Of a stretch of 8,469 nucleotides of DNA, positions 1 through 7,335 are shown piece by piece (position 1 is the first letter of the stretch; each line of letters begins with the position of its first letter). The stretch comes from Bacteroides sp. (GTDB taxonomy: Bacteria; Bacteroidota; Bacteroidia; Bacteroidales; Bacteroidaceae). Below the pieces are notes generated by a model. The model did not search any database and was not told the DNA's origin. It saw only the letters and a list, made by a program, of their open reading frames with translations. The position numbers and the translations under genes were made by a program. The stretch lies in contig JASLCG010000023.1 in the NCBI GenBank assembly GCA_030151885.1, forward strand, positions 1 through 8,469, written 5' to 3'.

Positions 1-20
1 CTATTTATACATAAAAAATT

Positions 21-64
21 AAATAAGGGAATAGTACTGTTAGTACTATTCCCTTATTTTTATT
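21..64 (+). terminator. Intrinsic terminator upstream of the operon, possibly bidirectional
   Basis: A perfect 17-bp inverted repeat pairs 21-37 with 43-59 around the 5-nt loop TGTTA, and its right arm runs into a T-rich tract (57-64). The stem has a central GGGAATAGTAC core, so this is a stable hairpin with a U tail. It most likely ends a + strand gene lying just left of the window. On the minus strand the hairpin is followed by AATTTTTTAT, so it could also stop leftward transcription. It separates the downstream operon from read-through. Confidence 0.85.
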
Positions 65-234
65 ACTACAATTATAAAGTTACAAACATATTACAATTGT
101 TAAATTATAATCTTATATAATAATTTTAACATTAAAATAATTTTATTTACAATAAAACACCTAAACCACTAAAATTCAAATAAATATAATAACTAAATCC
201 AGCTTTATTAATTAAACTTTAAATATAAAACATT

Positions 235-262
235 TATTATATTAAAATATTTTAATATAATA
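235..262. repeat. 28-bp perfect palindrome in the leader
   Basis: The half-site TATTATATTAAAAT (235-248) is followed directly by its exact reverse complement (249-262), with no spacer. Symmetry breaks at the next pair. Allowing for about 87% A+T, a rough hand estimate puts the chance of a perfect 14-bp arm somewhere in this leader well below 1%. It could be a dimeric regulator site or a cruciform or hairpin-forming element. No regulator is encoded in the window, so the partner is unknown. Confidence 0.6.
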
Positions 263-266
263 TGAT

Positions 267-294
267 GTTGATATATAATTATTCATTATTATTG
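267..294 (+). promoter_or_regulatory. Weak candidate Bacteroidota-type promoter
   Basis: TATTATTG at 287-294 matches the -7 consensus TAnnTTTG at all but one fixed position. GTTG at 267-270 resembles the -33 TTTG. The gap between them is 16 nt, shorter than the usual 19-21, so the match is imperfect on three counts. If real, transcription would begin around 300 and give a leader of about 50 nt. A similar one-mismatch -7 (TACAATTG) at 92-99 has no -33 partner. This is a guess at the best local match. Confidence 0.2.
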
Positions 295-325
295 CAATGT
301 TTTATAATTATAAAACATAATGAAT
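281..325 (+). repeat. 22-bp perfect palindrome with matching outer arms before the first start codon
   Basis: ATGTTTTATAA (297-307) abuts its exact reverse complement (308-318). Outside it, ATTCATT (281-287) pairs with AATGAAT (319-325), leaving a 9-nt bulge at 288-296 on the left side only. The element ends 27 nt before the ATG at 353. It could be an operator overlapping the promoter, or an mRNA hairpin close to the ribosome entry zone if transcription starts further upstream. Confidence 0.55.
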
Positions 326-352
326 ATTATTAAATCTAATTCTATTTAACGA

Positions 353-3300
353 ATGAACAAGAATTTTAATCGCAAGAGTATGCTCATACTACTCTTGCTG
401 TTAGCTACGTCGTTACAAATGAATGCTACATCAGACAGTACAAATAAATATGCTGCAGCAAACATTTATAACACGCAAACAAAAGACCTAAATATTAAAG
501 GTAAAGTTAAAGACTCAAAAGGTGAAGAACTTATTGGAGTTAGTATTACTGTAAAAAACACAGGAAAAGGAACAGTTACAGGAGTAGATGGATCATTTAC
601 TATACAAGTACCACAGGGTACAATCCTTGAATTCTCTTACATAGGCTATGCTACAAAAACAATTAAAGTAGAAAGTGAGAAAATCCTTAATATAATTCTA
701 GATGAAGATACTGAATTACTAGATGAAGTAGTAGTAACAGCTTTAGGTATTAAGAGATCAGAAAAAGCACTAAGTTACAACGTACAAAAAGTTAATGATT
801 CAGAACTTACTACTGTTAAAAGTCCAAACTTTGTAAATAGTTTGAGCGGAAAAGTTGCGGGTGTTACAATTAATGCCAGTTCATCTGGTGTAGGTGGTGC
901 TACAAAAGTAGTTATGCGTGGTGCTAAATCTATCGTAGGTGATAATAACGTACTTTATGTTATTGATGGTATGCCAATTGGTAACCAATCTAGAGGTAAA
1001 GTTTCTAATGAGTTTAGTGGTCCTGGAGGCGGTGAAGGTATTTCGGATTTCAACCCAGAAGATATCGAAAGTATTTCCGTATTAACTGGTCCTTCTGCAG
1101 CAGCTCTATACGGTGCAGCTGCAGCTAATGGTGTTATTCTTATAAACACAAAAAAAGGAGAAGAAGGCAAAGTTAAGGTTAATATTTCTTCAAGTTCTGA
1201 ATTCATGAAACCTTTCATTAAACCTGAGTTCCAAAAAAACTATGGCAATAAAACAGGTTCATTTAAGAGTTGGGGAGAACGAATGGACACACCGACAGAT
1301 TATGATCCAATGGATTTCTTTAGAACAGGAACAAACTTTATTAACTCTGCAAATGTCTCTTTAGGTAATAAACAAAACCAAACTTTTGTATCTGTAGCAA
1401 CAACAAATGCAAATGGTATTATTCCTAATAACGATTACGAACGTTATAACTTTTCAGCTAGAAATACCAGTAATTTTTTAAATGATAAGTTACACTTGGA
1501 CTTGGGTACTAGTTTTGTAATGCAAAGCGATAAAAACATGGTATCTCAAGGAAGATACTTTAATCCAATTGTACCTTTATATCTATTCCCTAGAGGTGAA
1601 AACTTTGATGATATAAAAGTCTACGAACGTTACGATAAAAACAGAAAATTCCCTGTACAATACTGGCCTTATGGAGACCAAGGTCTAGACCTTGAGAATC
1701 CATATTGGATAGCAAATAGAGAGTCTTTTACATCTAAGAAAAAAAGATATATGATGCATGCTAGACTACAATATGATATCCTTGACTGGTTAAATATTGC
1801 AGGTCGAGTGCGTGTAGATAATACTTATACTACAAGAGAAAGGAAATTATATGCATCTACATTAAAACTACATACTCAATCTGATAAAGGCAGTTACTCT
1901 AAAAATGTAGAAGAGTATAAGCAAACTTATGCAGACATTATGCTTAATGTAAACAAGGCCTTTGGTGATTTTAACTTAACAGCTAACTTAGGTAGTAGTT
2001 ATGAAGATCATTATACAGAAGGTTTAGGTATTGGTGGTAAACTATTTAGAATACCTAACTTATTCTCAGCTGCAAACTTTGATCCCTCTTCTGGTCCTGG
2101 ATCCCAATCATACAGAAGAACTCGTAATATAGCGGTTTTTGCTAGTGCAGAACTTGGTTGGAAAAACATGCTATACTTAACCATGACAGGTCGTAACGAT
2201 TGGGCATCTCAATTAGTAAACTCAAGTCAAGAGTCTATTTTCTATCCTTCTATAGGTCTTTCTGGTGTAATATCAGAAATGGTTAAGCTACCAGACTTTA
2301 TAACTTTCATGAAAGTTAGAGCATCGTACACAGAAGTAGGTTCTCCTATTTCTCAAGTAGGTATTACTCCTGGTACAGTTACTGATCCAATGACAGGTGG
2401 AAATATCAACCCTATTTCTACATATCCATATCCTAAATTTAAAGCAGAAAAAACTAAGTCATACGAGTTAGGTTTGAACTTTAGACTATTAGATAATAGA
2501 ATTAATTTCGATGCTACAATTTATCAGTCTAACACATTTAATCAAACATTTTTATCTAGTATGTCTCCTGCATCTGGATACTCTGGATTCTATGTTCAAG
2601 CTGGTAATGTAAGAAATAGAGGTCTTGAAATGGCTATTGGCTATGAGGATAAGTTTGGAGACTTTAACTACTCAACAAATCTTACATATACACTTAACAG
2701 AAACAAAATCATCGAAATGGTTAGAAATTATGAAAACCCAATTGATGGTACACTTTTCGATATTAAAGAACTTACCCTTAAAGAAGAAGGTGGCGTATTA
2801 TTAAGAGAAGGAGACGAAATAGGTTCTATGTATGTACAAGGAATCCTTCAAAGAGATAAAGAAGGTATGTTAATATCTGAAGGAAACTCTTTCAAAGTTG
2901 ATAAAACACAAAGAATTAAAGTAGGTTCTTCAAATCCTAGTTACAGTGTTGGTTGGAGAAATGATTTCTCATACAAAAACTGGAACCTGGGCTTCCTTAT
3001 TAATGCAAGAGTTGGTGGTTTAGTGTCATCAACGACACAAGCATTCTTAGACGAATATGGAGTTTCGAAAGCAACTGGTAATGCGCGCGATAATGGAGGA
3101 GTAGTCATTGATGGACATACATACGATGCATACCAATATTACAATACTATTGGTACACAAAGGTTATCGGCATACTATTTATATAGTGCAACAAACGTAA
3201 GACTTCAAGAAGCTAGCTTAAGTTATAATTTACCTAGAAAATGGTTTAAAAATAAAATAGATAGAATTACACTATCACTTATTGGTAGAAACTTATTTAT

Positions 3301-3424
3301 GTTATACAATAAAGCTCCTTTTGATCCTGAAATGACAGCCTCAACAGGTACATATAACAGAGGTGATTACTTTATGCCCCCTAGCTTAAGAAGTGTTGGT
3401 TTTAGTGTAAAAGTTCAACTTTAA
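353..3424 (+). CDS. SusC/RagA-family TonB-dependent outer-membrane transporter
   Basis: The 1023-residue product should be the outer-membrane barrel that imports oligosaccharide using TonB energy, with the SusD-like protein encoded next as its lid. Residues 1-25 form a Sec signal peptide (basic start, a run of leucines at 11-17, likely cleavage after MNA). Residues 47-118 are a carboxypeptidase-regulatory-like beta-sandwich (IKGKVKDSKGEELIGVSI). The TonB-box-like DEVVVTALG is at 124-132. The plug spans about 134-269, with VLYVIDGMPIG and NGVILINTKKG, and the 22-strand barrel fills the rest. There is no N-terminal STN signalling domain, so direct sigma/anti-sigma signalling through this protein is unlikely. 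The last residue is Leu (GFSVKVQL), not the more usual terminal aromatic. The ATG at 353 gives a complete signal peptide and is preferred over the internal Met10. Length and domain order are normal for the family. Confidence 0.97.
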   Translation: MNKNFNRKSMLILLLLLATSLQMNATSDSTNKYAAANIYNTQTKDLNIKGKVKDSKGEELIGVSITVKNTGKGTVTGVDGSFTIQVPQGTILEFSYIGYATKTIKVESEKILNIILDEDTELLDEVVVTALGIKRSEKALSYNVQKVNDSELTTVKSPNFVNSLSGKVAGVTINASSSGVGGATKVVMRGAKSIVGDNNVLYVIDGMPIGNQSRGKVSNEFSGPGGGEGISDFNPEDIESISVLTGPSAAALYGAAAANGVILINTKKGEEGKVKVNISSSSEFMKPFIKPEFQKNYGNKTGSFKSWGERMDTPTDYDPMDFFRTGTNFINSANVSLGNKQNQTFVSVATTNANGIIPNNDYERYNFSARNTSNFLNDKLHLDLGTSFVMQSDKNMVSQGRYFNPIVPLYLFPRGENFDDIKVYERYDKNRKFPVQYWPYGDQGLDLENPYWIANRESFTSKKKRYMMHARLQYDILDWLNIAGRVRVDNTYTTRERKLYASTLKLHTQSDKGSYSKNVEEYKQTYADIMLNVNKAFGDFNLTANLGSSYEDHYTEGLGIGGKLFRIPNLFSAANFDPSSGPGSQSYRRTRNIAVFASAELGWKNMLYLTMTGRNDWASQLVNSSQESIFYPSIGLSGVISEMVKLPDFITFMKVRASYTEVGSPISQVGITPGTVTDPMTGGNINPISTYPYPKFKAEKTKSYELGLNFRLLDNRINFDATIYQSNTFNQTFLSSMSPASGYSGFYVQAGNVRNRGLEMAIGYEDKFGDFNYSTNLTYTLNRNKIIEMVRNYENPIDGTLFDIKELTLKEEGGVLLREGDEIGSMYVQGILQRDKEGMLISEGNSFKVDKTQRIKVGSSNPSYSVGWRNDFSYKNWNLGFLINARVGGLVSSTTQAFLDEYGVSKATGNARDNGGVVIDGHTYDAYQYYNTIGTQRLSAYYLYSATNVRLQEASLSYNLPRKWFKNKIDRITLSLIGRNLFMLYNKAPFDPEMTASTGTYNRGDYFMPPSLRSVGFSVKVQL

Positions 3425-3436
3425 TAAAAGCATACA

Positions 3437-5080
3437 ATGAAATTCAATAATATAAAAAATACAACAAGGAAAGCATTCTGTGCATTAGCAATATCAGCCA
3501 CTATTTTAGGCTCTAGTTCTTGTACTGATAACTTTGAAAGAATTAACAAGAATCCTCTATATCCTGATAAGGAAATGGAAAAGATGGATGATGTCATTTA
3601 TGGTATGTATATTCCAAATCTTCAAAAGACTGTAATTCCTACAGGAACAAGTGCAGATGGAACAAACTATATTAATAAGTACCAATTCACTATAAATATG
3701 TGTGGTGATTCTTGGGCAGGATACCTATCAGCAACTGAAAACAAATTTGATGGTGGTCAAAACTTAACAAGTTACTTTTTTGCGGACTGGAGAATGAACG
3801 GAATCTTTAGTACAATAGTAACAGAAGTATTTACACCATGGATGCAAATACAAAAACTATCACAAACTGAAGGTGCTAAGAATGACGAGATATTCTCAAT
3901 CGCACAGATTATTAAAATTTCTGGACTTCACAGAGCTACCGATACATTTGGTGCACTACCATATTCAAAAGTAGGTACTGGAAACTTCCATACAGAGTAT
4001 GATTCACAAGAAGATATATATAAGTCGTTTTTTGCAGAATTAGAGCAAGCAATTAATGTACTAACAATATATTCTGAGTCATCAAGTAAAATTCTTGAAG
4101 ATTTCGACATAGTTTATAATGGCGACGTTAACAAATGGATTAAATATGCTAATTCATTAATGTTAAGACTAGCTATTCGTGTAAGATATGCTGACGAAGC
4201 TCTCGGTCAAAAATATGCAGAACTAGCAGTGAACCATCCTAAAGGTTTAATTGAACAAGAAAGTGAAGCAGCTCAATTATCAAAAGGTGCCGGAATGCAA
4301 ATGAGAAATTCTTTAGAAATGCTATGGAATTCTTATAATGACACCAAAATGGGAGCTACAATTTACACCCTTTTAAAAGGATATAATGATCCTCGTATCT
4401 CTGCTTATTTCAAAAAAGCTACTTACAATAATAAAGAAGATTATTACGCGGTAAGAACAGGTATTCCACAAGTTAGCCACTATAAAAACTTCTCTGCTCC
4501 AAATGTACAAGAAGATACTCCAACATACTGGATGAAAGCATCTGAGGTGCTATTTCTTAGAGCTGAAGGTGCACTAGCAGGATGGAATATGAAAGGAAGT
4601 GTGAAAGATTTGTATGAAGAGGGAATAAGAATGTCTTTTAAGGAGAATAAGGTTTCGGGTGTTGAAAACTACATAAAAAGTAATAATAAGCCAGCCTCTT
4701 ACGAAGATCCTGCAGACCCTTCTATGAGTATATCTGCCCCTAGTTCAGTTACAGTTAAATTAGATAACACTTTTACTTCTGAAGAAATTCTAGAAAAAAT
4801 AATCACTCAAAAATATATTGCTAGTTTCCCTAATGGTACTGAAGCATGGACTGAATGGAGAAGAACAGGATACCCTAAACAGATTGTCATTACTCAAAAC
4901 TTATCTAACTCAGATATAGTTATAGGTAATGGTGTAACTGGAGGTGTTAGAAGACTACAATATCCAAAAACTGAGTATGATAATAACTTTGAGAATGTTA
5001 AAGATGCTGTGAATAAGTACTTAAACGGCAAAGATAAAGGAAACATTAATGTTTGGTGGGATAAAAAAAACAATAAATAA
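3437..5080 (+). CDS. SusD/RagB-family surface glycan-binding lipoprotein
   Basis: The 547-residue protein is a predicted outer-membrane lipoprotein that caps the SusC barrel and binds incoming glycan. The signal peptide ends in LGSSSC, making Cys29 the lipidated residue, followed by TDNFE. Family hallmarks include FERINKNP just after the cysteine, HRATDTFGALPYSKVG in the N-terminal half (a tetratricopeptide-like SusD core motif) and YWMKASEVLFLRAEGALAGW at about 364-383. Together these point to the longer SusD-like subfamily (PF12741/PF12771 type) and away from classical starch SusD. It starts 12 nt after the susC-like stop, with no Shine-Dalgarno motif. Many aromatic residues (for example in NMCGDSWAGY and FFADWRMNG) could form the glycan platform, but the ligand cannot be read from sequence. 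The protein appears complete. Confidence 0.95.
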   Translation: MKFNNIKNTTRKAFCALAISATILGSSSCTDNFERINKNPLYPDKEMEKMDDVIYGMYIPNLQKTVIPTGTSADGTNYINKYQFTINMCGDSWAGYLSATENKFDGGQNLTSYFFADWRMNGIFSTIVTEVFTPWMQIQKLSQTEGAKNDEIFSIAQIIKISGLHRATDTFGALPYSKVGTGNFHTEYDSQEDIYKSFFAELEQAINVLTIYSESSSKILEDFDIVYNGDVNKWIKYANSLMLRLAIRVRYADEALGQKYAELAVNHPKGLIEQESEAAQLSKGAGMQMRNSLEMLWNSYNDTKMGATIYTLLKGYNDPRISAYFKKATYNNKEDYYAVRTGIPQVSHYKNFSAPNVQEDTPTYWMKASEVLFLRAEGALAGWNMKGSVKDLYEEGIRMSFKENKVSGVENYIKSNNKPASYEDPADPSMSISAPSSVTVKLDNTFTSEEILEKIITQKYIASFPNGTEAWTEWRRTGYPKQIVITQNLSNSDIVIGNGVTGGVRRLQYPKTEYDNNFENVKDAVNKYLNGKDKGNINVWWDKKNNK

Positions 5081-5089
5081 TTGAATGCT

Positions 5090-6148
5090 ATGATTAATAA
5101 AAATATAATTTTCACCTTTATATTAGGTATTATTTTAGTCTCTTCTTGTAGTAAATGGACTGATCCGACTTCTAAAAGTTTTGAAGAGGATGCATTAAAA
5201 GACTTATATGAAAAAAGAGATAAGCTAAAATGGGAAGCCGAAGAAAAAAGAGATCAAGAAAACAAAGAGGTGTATCAACAATACCTTAAAAATCTAAGAG
5301 CGTATAAAGAGACAGACCATCCTATTATGTTTGGTTGGTTTAATGCTTGGCAACCCGAAGCTCCTGGAAAGTACTCCAAACTATCTTTATTACCAGATAG
5401 TATGGATGTAGTTTCGATATGGGGTAACTGGCATAGCTTAAAACAGGACAAAATAGACGAACTTAGAGAGGTACAAGAAAAAGGAACCAAAGTAATTATT
5501 GGGTGGATTGTTCAGAGCATTGGTGACCAAATTGTATGGGGAAGAGAAAATTGGCCAGAAGATGACTATGAAGCTATAGAAGCTTATGCACAAGCAATTG
5601 TAGACACTATTGCAAAATATAATTATGATGGTTTTGACTGCGACTACGAACCTTCTTATGCATCACCTTGGAAGCCAGGAGGACATTGTGGAGACATAGT
5701 TTCTTGTTATCGTGATTCTGGTAAAGATAAAGAAAACTTTTTCTTTAGAATTATGAGAGAAAAGTTAGACAAACACGAAAAAGTGGTTGGTAAAAAGATG
5801 TTGTTTCATTTGAATGGATCAATACACTGGTTAACACCTAGCTCTGCTAAATATTTCGACAAATTTGTCGTCCAGTCATACGGATCTAACTTCGGTGCAT
5901 GTGGCTCACCTGAAGATATTGCACAAAGATTAAGCATTAGTACTAAACAAATTATGTTTACTGAATCTTTCGAAAACAAACCTTATAATAGACCTACATT
6001 TACAAACAACTATGCAAAGTTAATTGTATCTAGAAATTACGACTTAGGTGGTATTGGTGTCTATCATATCAATGAAGACTCTCATGAACAAATTATTTAT
6101 AAAAACGTGAGAGAGGCTATTAACTATATGAATCCTCCAATCAAATAA
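5090..6148 (+). CDS. Glycoside hydrolase family 18 lipoprotein, probable endo-beta-N-acetylglucosaminidase
   Basis: The 352-residue protein has a lipoprotein signal ending LVSSC (Cys20). A very charged, probably helical spacer follows (about 30-70, rich in E, K, D, Q and R), then a GH18 TIM barrel beginning at HPIMFGWF. The catalytic motif DGFDCDYE is intact, with D180, D183, D185 and E187; E187 would be the acid/base and D185 would support the substrate N-acetyl group. VVQSYG (Q262, Y264) fits the usual GH18 strand-6 residues and GGIGVYHINED (320-330) the last strand. Chitinase-binding modules are absent, and the size and SusCD setting resemble BT1044/GpdG-type endoglycosidases that cut the chitobiose core of N-glycans. 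A chitinase or a weakly active binding protein is less likely. The in-frame TTG at 5081 lies right after the susD stop, but the ATG at 5090 gives a cleaner signal peptide and was chosen. Confidence 0.88.
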   Translation: MINKNIIFTFILGIILVSSCSKWTDPTSKSFEEDALKDLYEKRDKLKWEAEEKRDQENKEVYQQYLKNLRAYKETDHPIMFGWFNAWQPEAPGKYSKLSLLPDSMDVVSIWGNWHSLKQDKIDELREVQEKGTKVIIGWIVQSIGDQIVWGRENWPEDDYEAIEAYAQAIVDTIAKYNYDGFDCDYEPSYASPWKPGGHCGDIVSCYRDSGKDKENFFFRIMREKLDKHEKVVGKKMLFHLNGSIHWLTPSSAKYFDKFVVQSYGSNFGACGSPEDIAQRLSISTKQIMFTESFENKPYNRPTFTNNYAKLIVSRNYDLGGIGVYHINEDSHEQIIYKNVREAINYMNPPIK

Positions 6149-6161
6149 TTATTGAAATATC

Positions 6162-7331
6162 ATGAAACAAAATAAAAATATTATTTATAGCTCTATGCTA
6201 TTAATAGGGTTACTATTTTTCATGTCTTGCGATAAGAATCATAGTACAAAACCAGGCAATGCAGCTTATATGGAAGAGGCAGCAAACAACAAACCAATTG
6301 TTAGTCTAACTATTGATGTTAATGGTGGAAGTACATTTGTACAACCTAGACTTGCTAATCTTGCAAATAAACAAACAAACCTTGTAGTAGGTCTAGACAA
6401 AGAAGCTCTTGATTTGTTTAATAAAAAAAACAATTCAGAATATATACCATTAGAGCAAGAAGACTTTGAATTAATATACTCTTCTGCTAACCTTAAAGGT
6501 CAAGGTAGTATTAGTATACCTGTTGAAAAAAATGATATTGGATTACCACTAGAAATTAAAGTTAAAAATCTAGATAACACTAAATATCCTCCTGCTAAAA
6601 AGGTTGCAATACCATTAAGTATTATTAGCAGCGATATGAAGATATTAGACAATGTAAAGAGTGTTATTATAACAATTAATAGACCATTGGTAACATCTGT
6701 ATCAAAAATGACTAGTGGAGGTTTTACTGTTGAATTTGCCGAAGATTTGAAAGAAAAAACAATTGATGGATGGACTTTCCAATTCACAGGAAACTTTAAA
6801 AACCTAAATAGAGGTAACCTCAATGTTGGATATTTTGGTGGTCAAGAAGGAGGCTTTTACACTCGTATTAATGAAAGAACTGGTATTCAAGTTAAAAATG
6901 GCCGAGATGGTGACGATACATGGACACAAAAACCTCTAGAGGCAAAAAAATGGCTACAAATAACTTACGTTTATAAAGATCAAACAGTTAGTGTGTATGT
7001 AAATGGTGTACTTCAAAAGACATTTGGTACAACAAAAATTTTCCACAAAGAAGGTAGCTCATTTAGCATTGGTAATGGTGGCTATGATGATTATCTAAGA
7101 GAAGTTAGATTTTGGTCTAAACCACTTACTGAGACAGAAATATTAGAGAACCTATATTTACCACTTGACCCTAATACTGATGCTTTAGAATCTTACCTAC
7201 CATTAACAAAAGAGGCTGGTGTAACTGATTTAACACCGCATAATAATAAGGTTACAATACATAGTGGCGCAATTATAAAATGGATAGAAAATGTTAAATT
7301 CCCATCTGATGAACTAGTAATAATTGAATAG
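6162..7331 (+). CDS. DUF1735 + LamG/concanavalin-like surface glycan-binding lipoprotein
   Basis: The 389-residue predicted outer-membrane lipoprotein has a signal peptide ending FFMSC (Cys23), followed by DKNHST. Residues about 45-175 match a DUF1735 (BT_3987-like N-terminal) beta-sandwich, including the characteristic stretch LDKEALDLFNKKNNSEYIPL. Residues about 185-345 look like a LamG/concanavalin-A-type jelly roll: DGWTFQF near 202, a strand with VSVYVNGVLQKTF, and the typical closing helix-strand LREVRFWSKPLTETEI at 312-327. No hydrolase catalytic motif is visible, so a binding role is inferred, equivalent to GpdE in the gpd locus or to the LamG-type protein of the BT_3983-3987 locus. 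It begins 13 nt after the GH18 stop. A tail of about 40 residues after the LamG fold (from YLPLTK on) is unassigned but may complete the jelly roll. Confidence 0.85.
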   Translation: MKQNKNIIYSSMLLIGLLFFMSCDKNHSTKPGNAAYMEEAANNKPIVSLTIDVNGGSTFVQPRLANLANKQTNLVVGLDKEALDLFNKKNNSEYIPLEQEDFELIYSSANLKGQGSISIPVEKNDIGLPLEIKVKNLDNTKYPPAKKVAIPLSIISSDMKILDNVKSVIITINRPLVTSVSKMTSGGFTVEFAEDLKEKTIDGWTFQFTGNFKNLNRGNLNVGYFGGQEGGFYTRINERTGIQVKNGRDGDDTWTQKPLEAKKWLQITYVYKDQTVSVYVNGVLQKTFGTTKIFHKEGSSFSIGNGGYDDYLREVRFWSKPLTETEILENLYLPLDPNTDALESYLPLTKEAGVTDLTPHNNKVTIHSGAIIKWIENVKFPSDELVIIE

Positions 7332-7335
7332 TATT

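Larger units (their letters stand above)
65..352 (+). promoter_or_regulatory. Very AT-rich leader/promoter region of the operon
   Basis: This 288-nt stretch has no credible coding sequence. By eye count it is about 13% GC, far below the flanking genes. It lies between an intrinsic terminator and the susC-like start, so it should carry the operon promoter and 5' leader. No exact match to the Bacteroides promoter -7 element TAnnTTTG occurs on the + strand, since TTTG is absent from the stretch. Two perfect palindromes (235-262 and 297-318) are its main structure. There is no Shine-Dalgarno motif before the ATG at 353; the upstream bases are A/T-rich, as is usual in Bacteroidota. Confidence 0.7.

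Noticed and set aside
83..90. Minus-strand exact TAnnTTTG (-7) element, possible antisense small-RNA promoter as in B. fragilis DonS
   Set aside because: No -33 TTTG lies at the expected distance, and transcription would run away from the operon into the terminator at 21-64 and not across the susC start. Only an RNA map could revive this idea.
353..730. N-terminal STN signalling extension on the SusC-like protein
   Set aside because: Only about 20 residues separate the signal peptide from the carboxypeptidase-like domain, too short for an STN domain.
955..1218. 87-codon minus-strand open frame inside the SusC-like gene
   Set aside because: It is fully covered by a confident + strand gene, has no recognisable domain and is explained by the conserved plug-region codons read in reverse.
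5081..5089. TTG start nine bases upstream for the GH18 gene
   Set aside because: The ATG at 5090 yields a compact lipoprotein signal peptide; the TTG merely adds three residues directly after the preceding stop codon.
6500..6823. 107-codon minus-strand open frame opposite the DUF1735-LamG gene, and similar shorter ones at 3928, 4894, 5275, 7314 and 7704
   Set aside because: All lie antisense to well-supported genes, with hydrophobic stretches that mirror A/T-rich coding sequence. None shows a family motif or its own promoter.
7324..7335. TTG start for the last gene
   Set aside because: It would overlap the end of the upstream gene and add four residues before a standard MKKN lipoprotein signal start at 7336.
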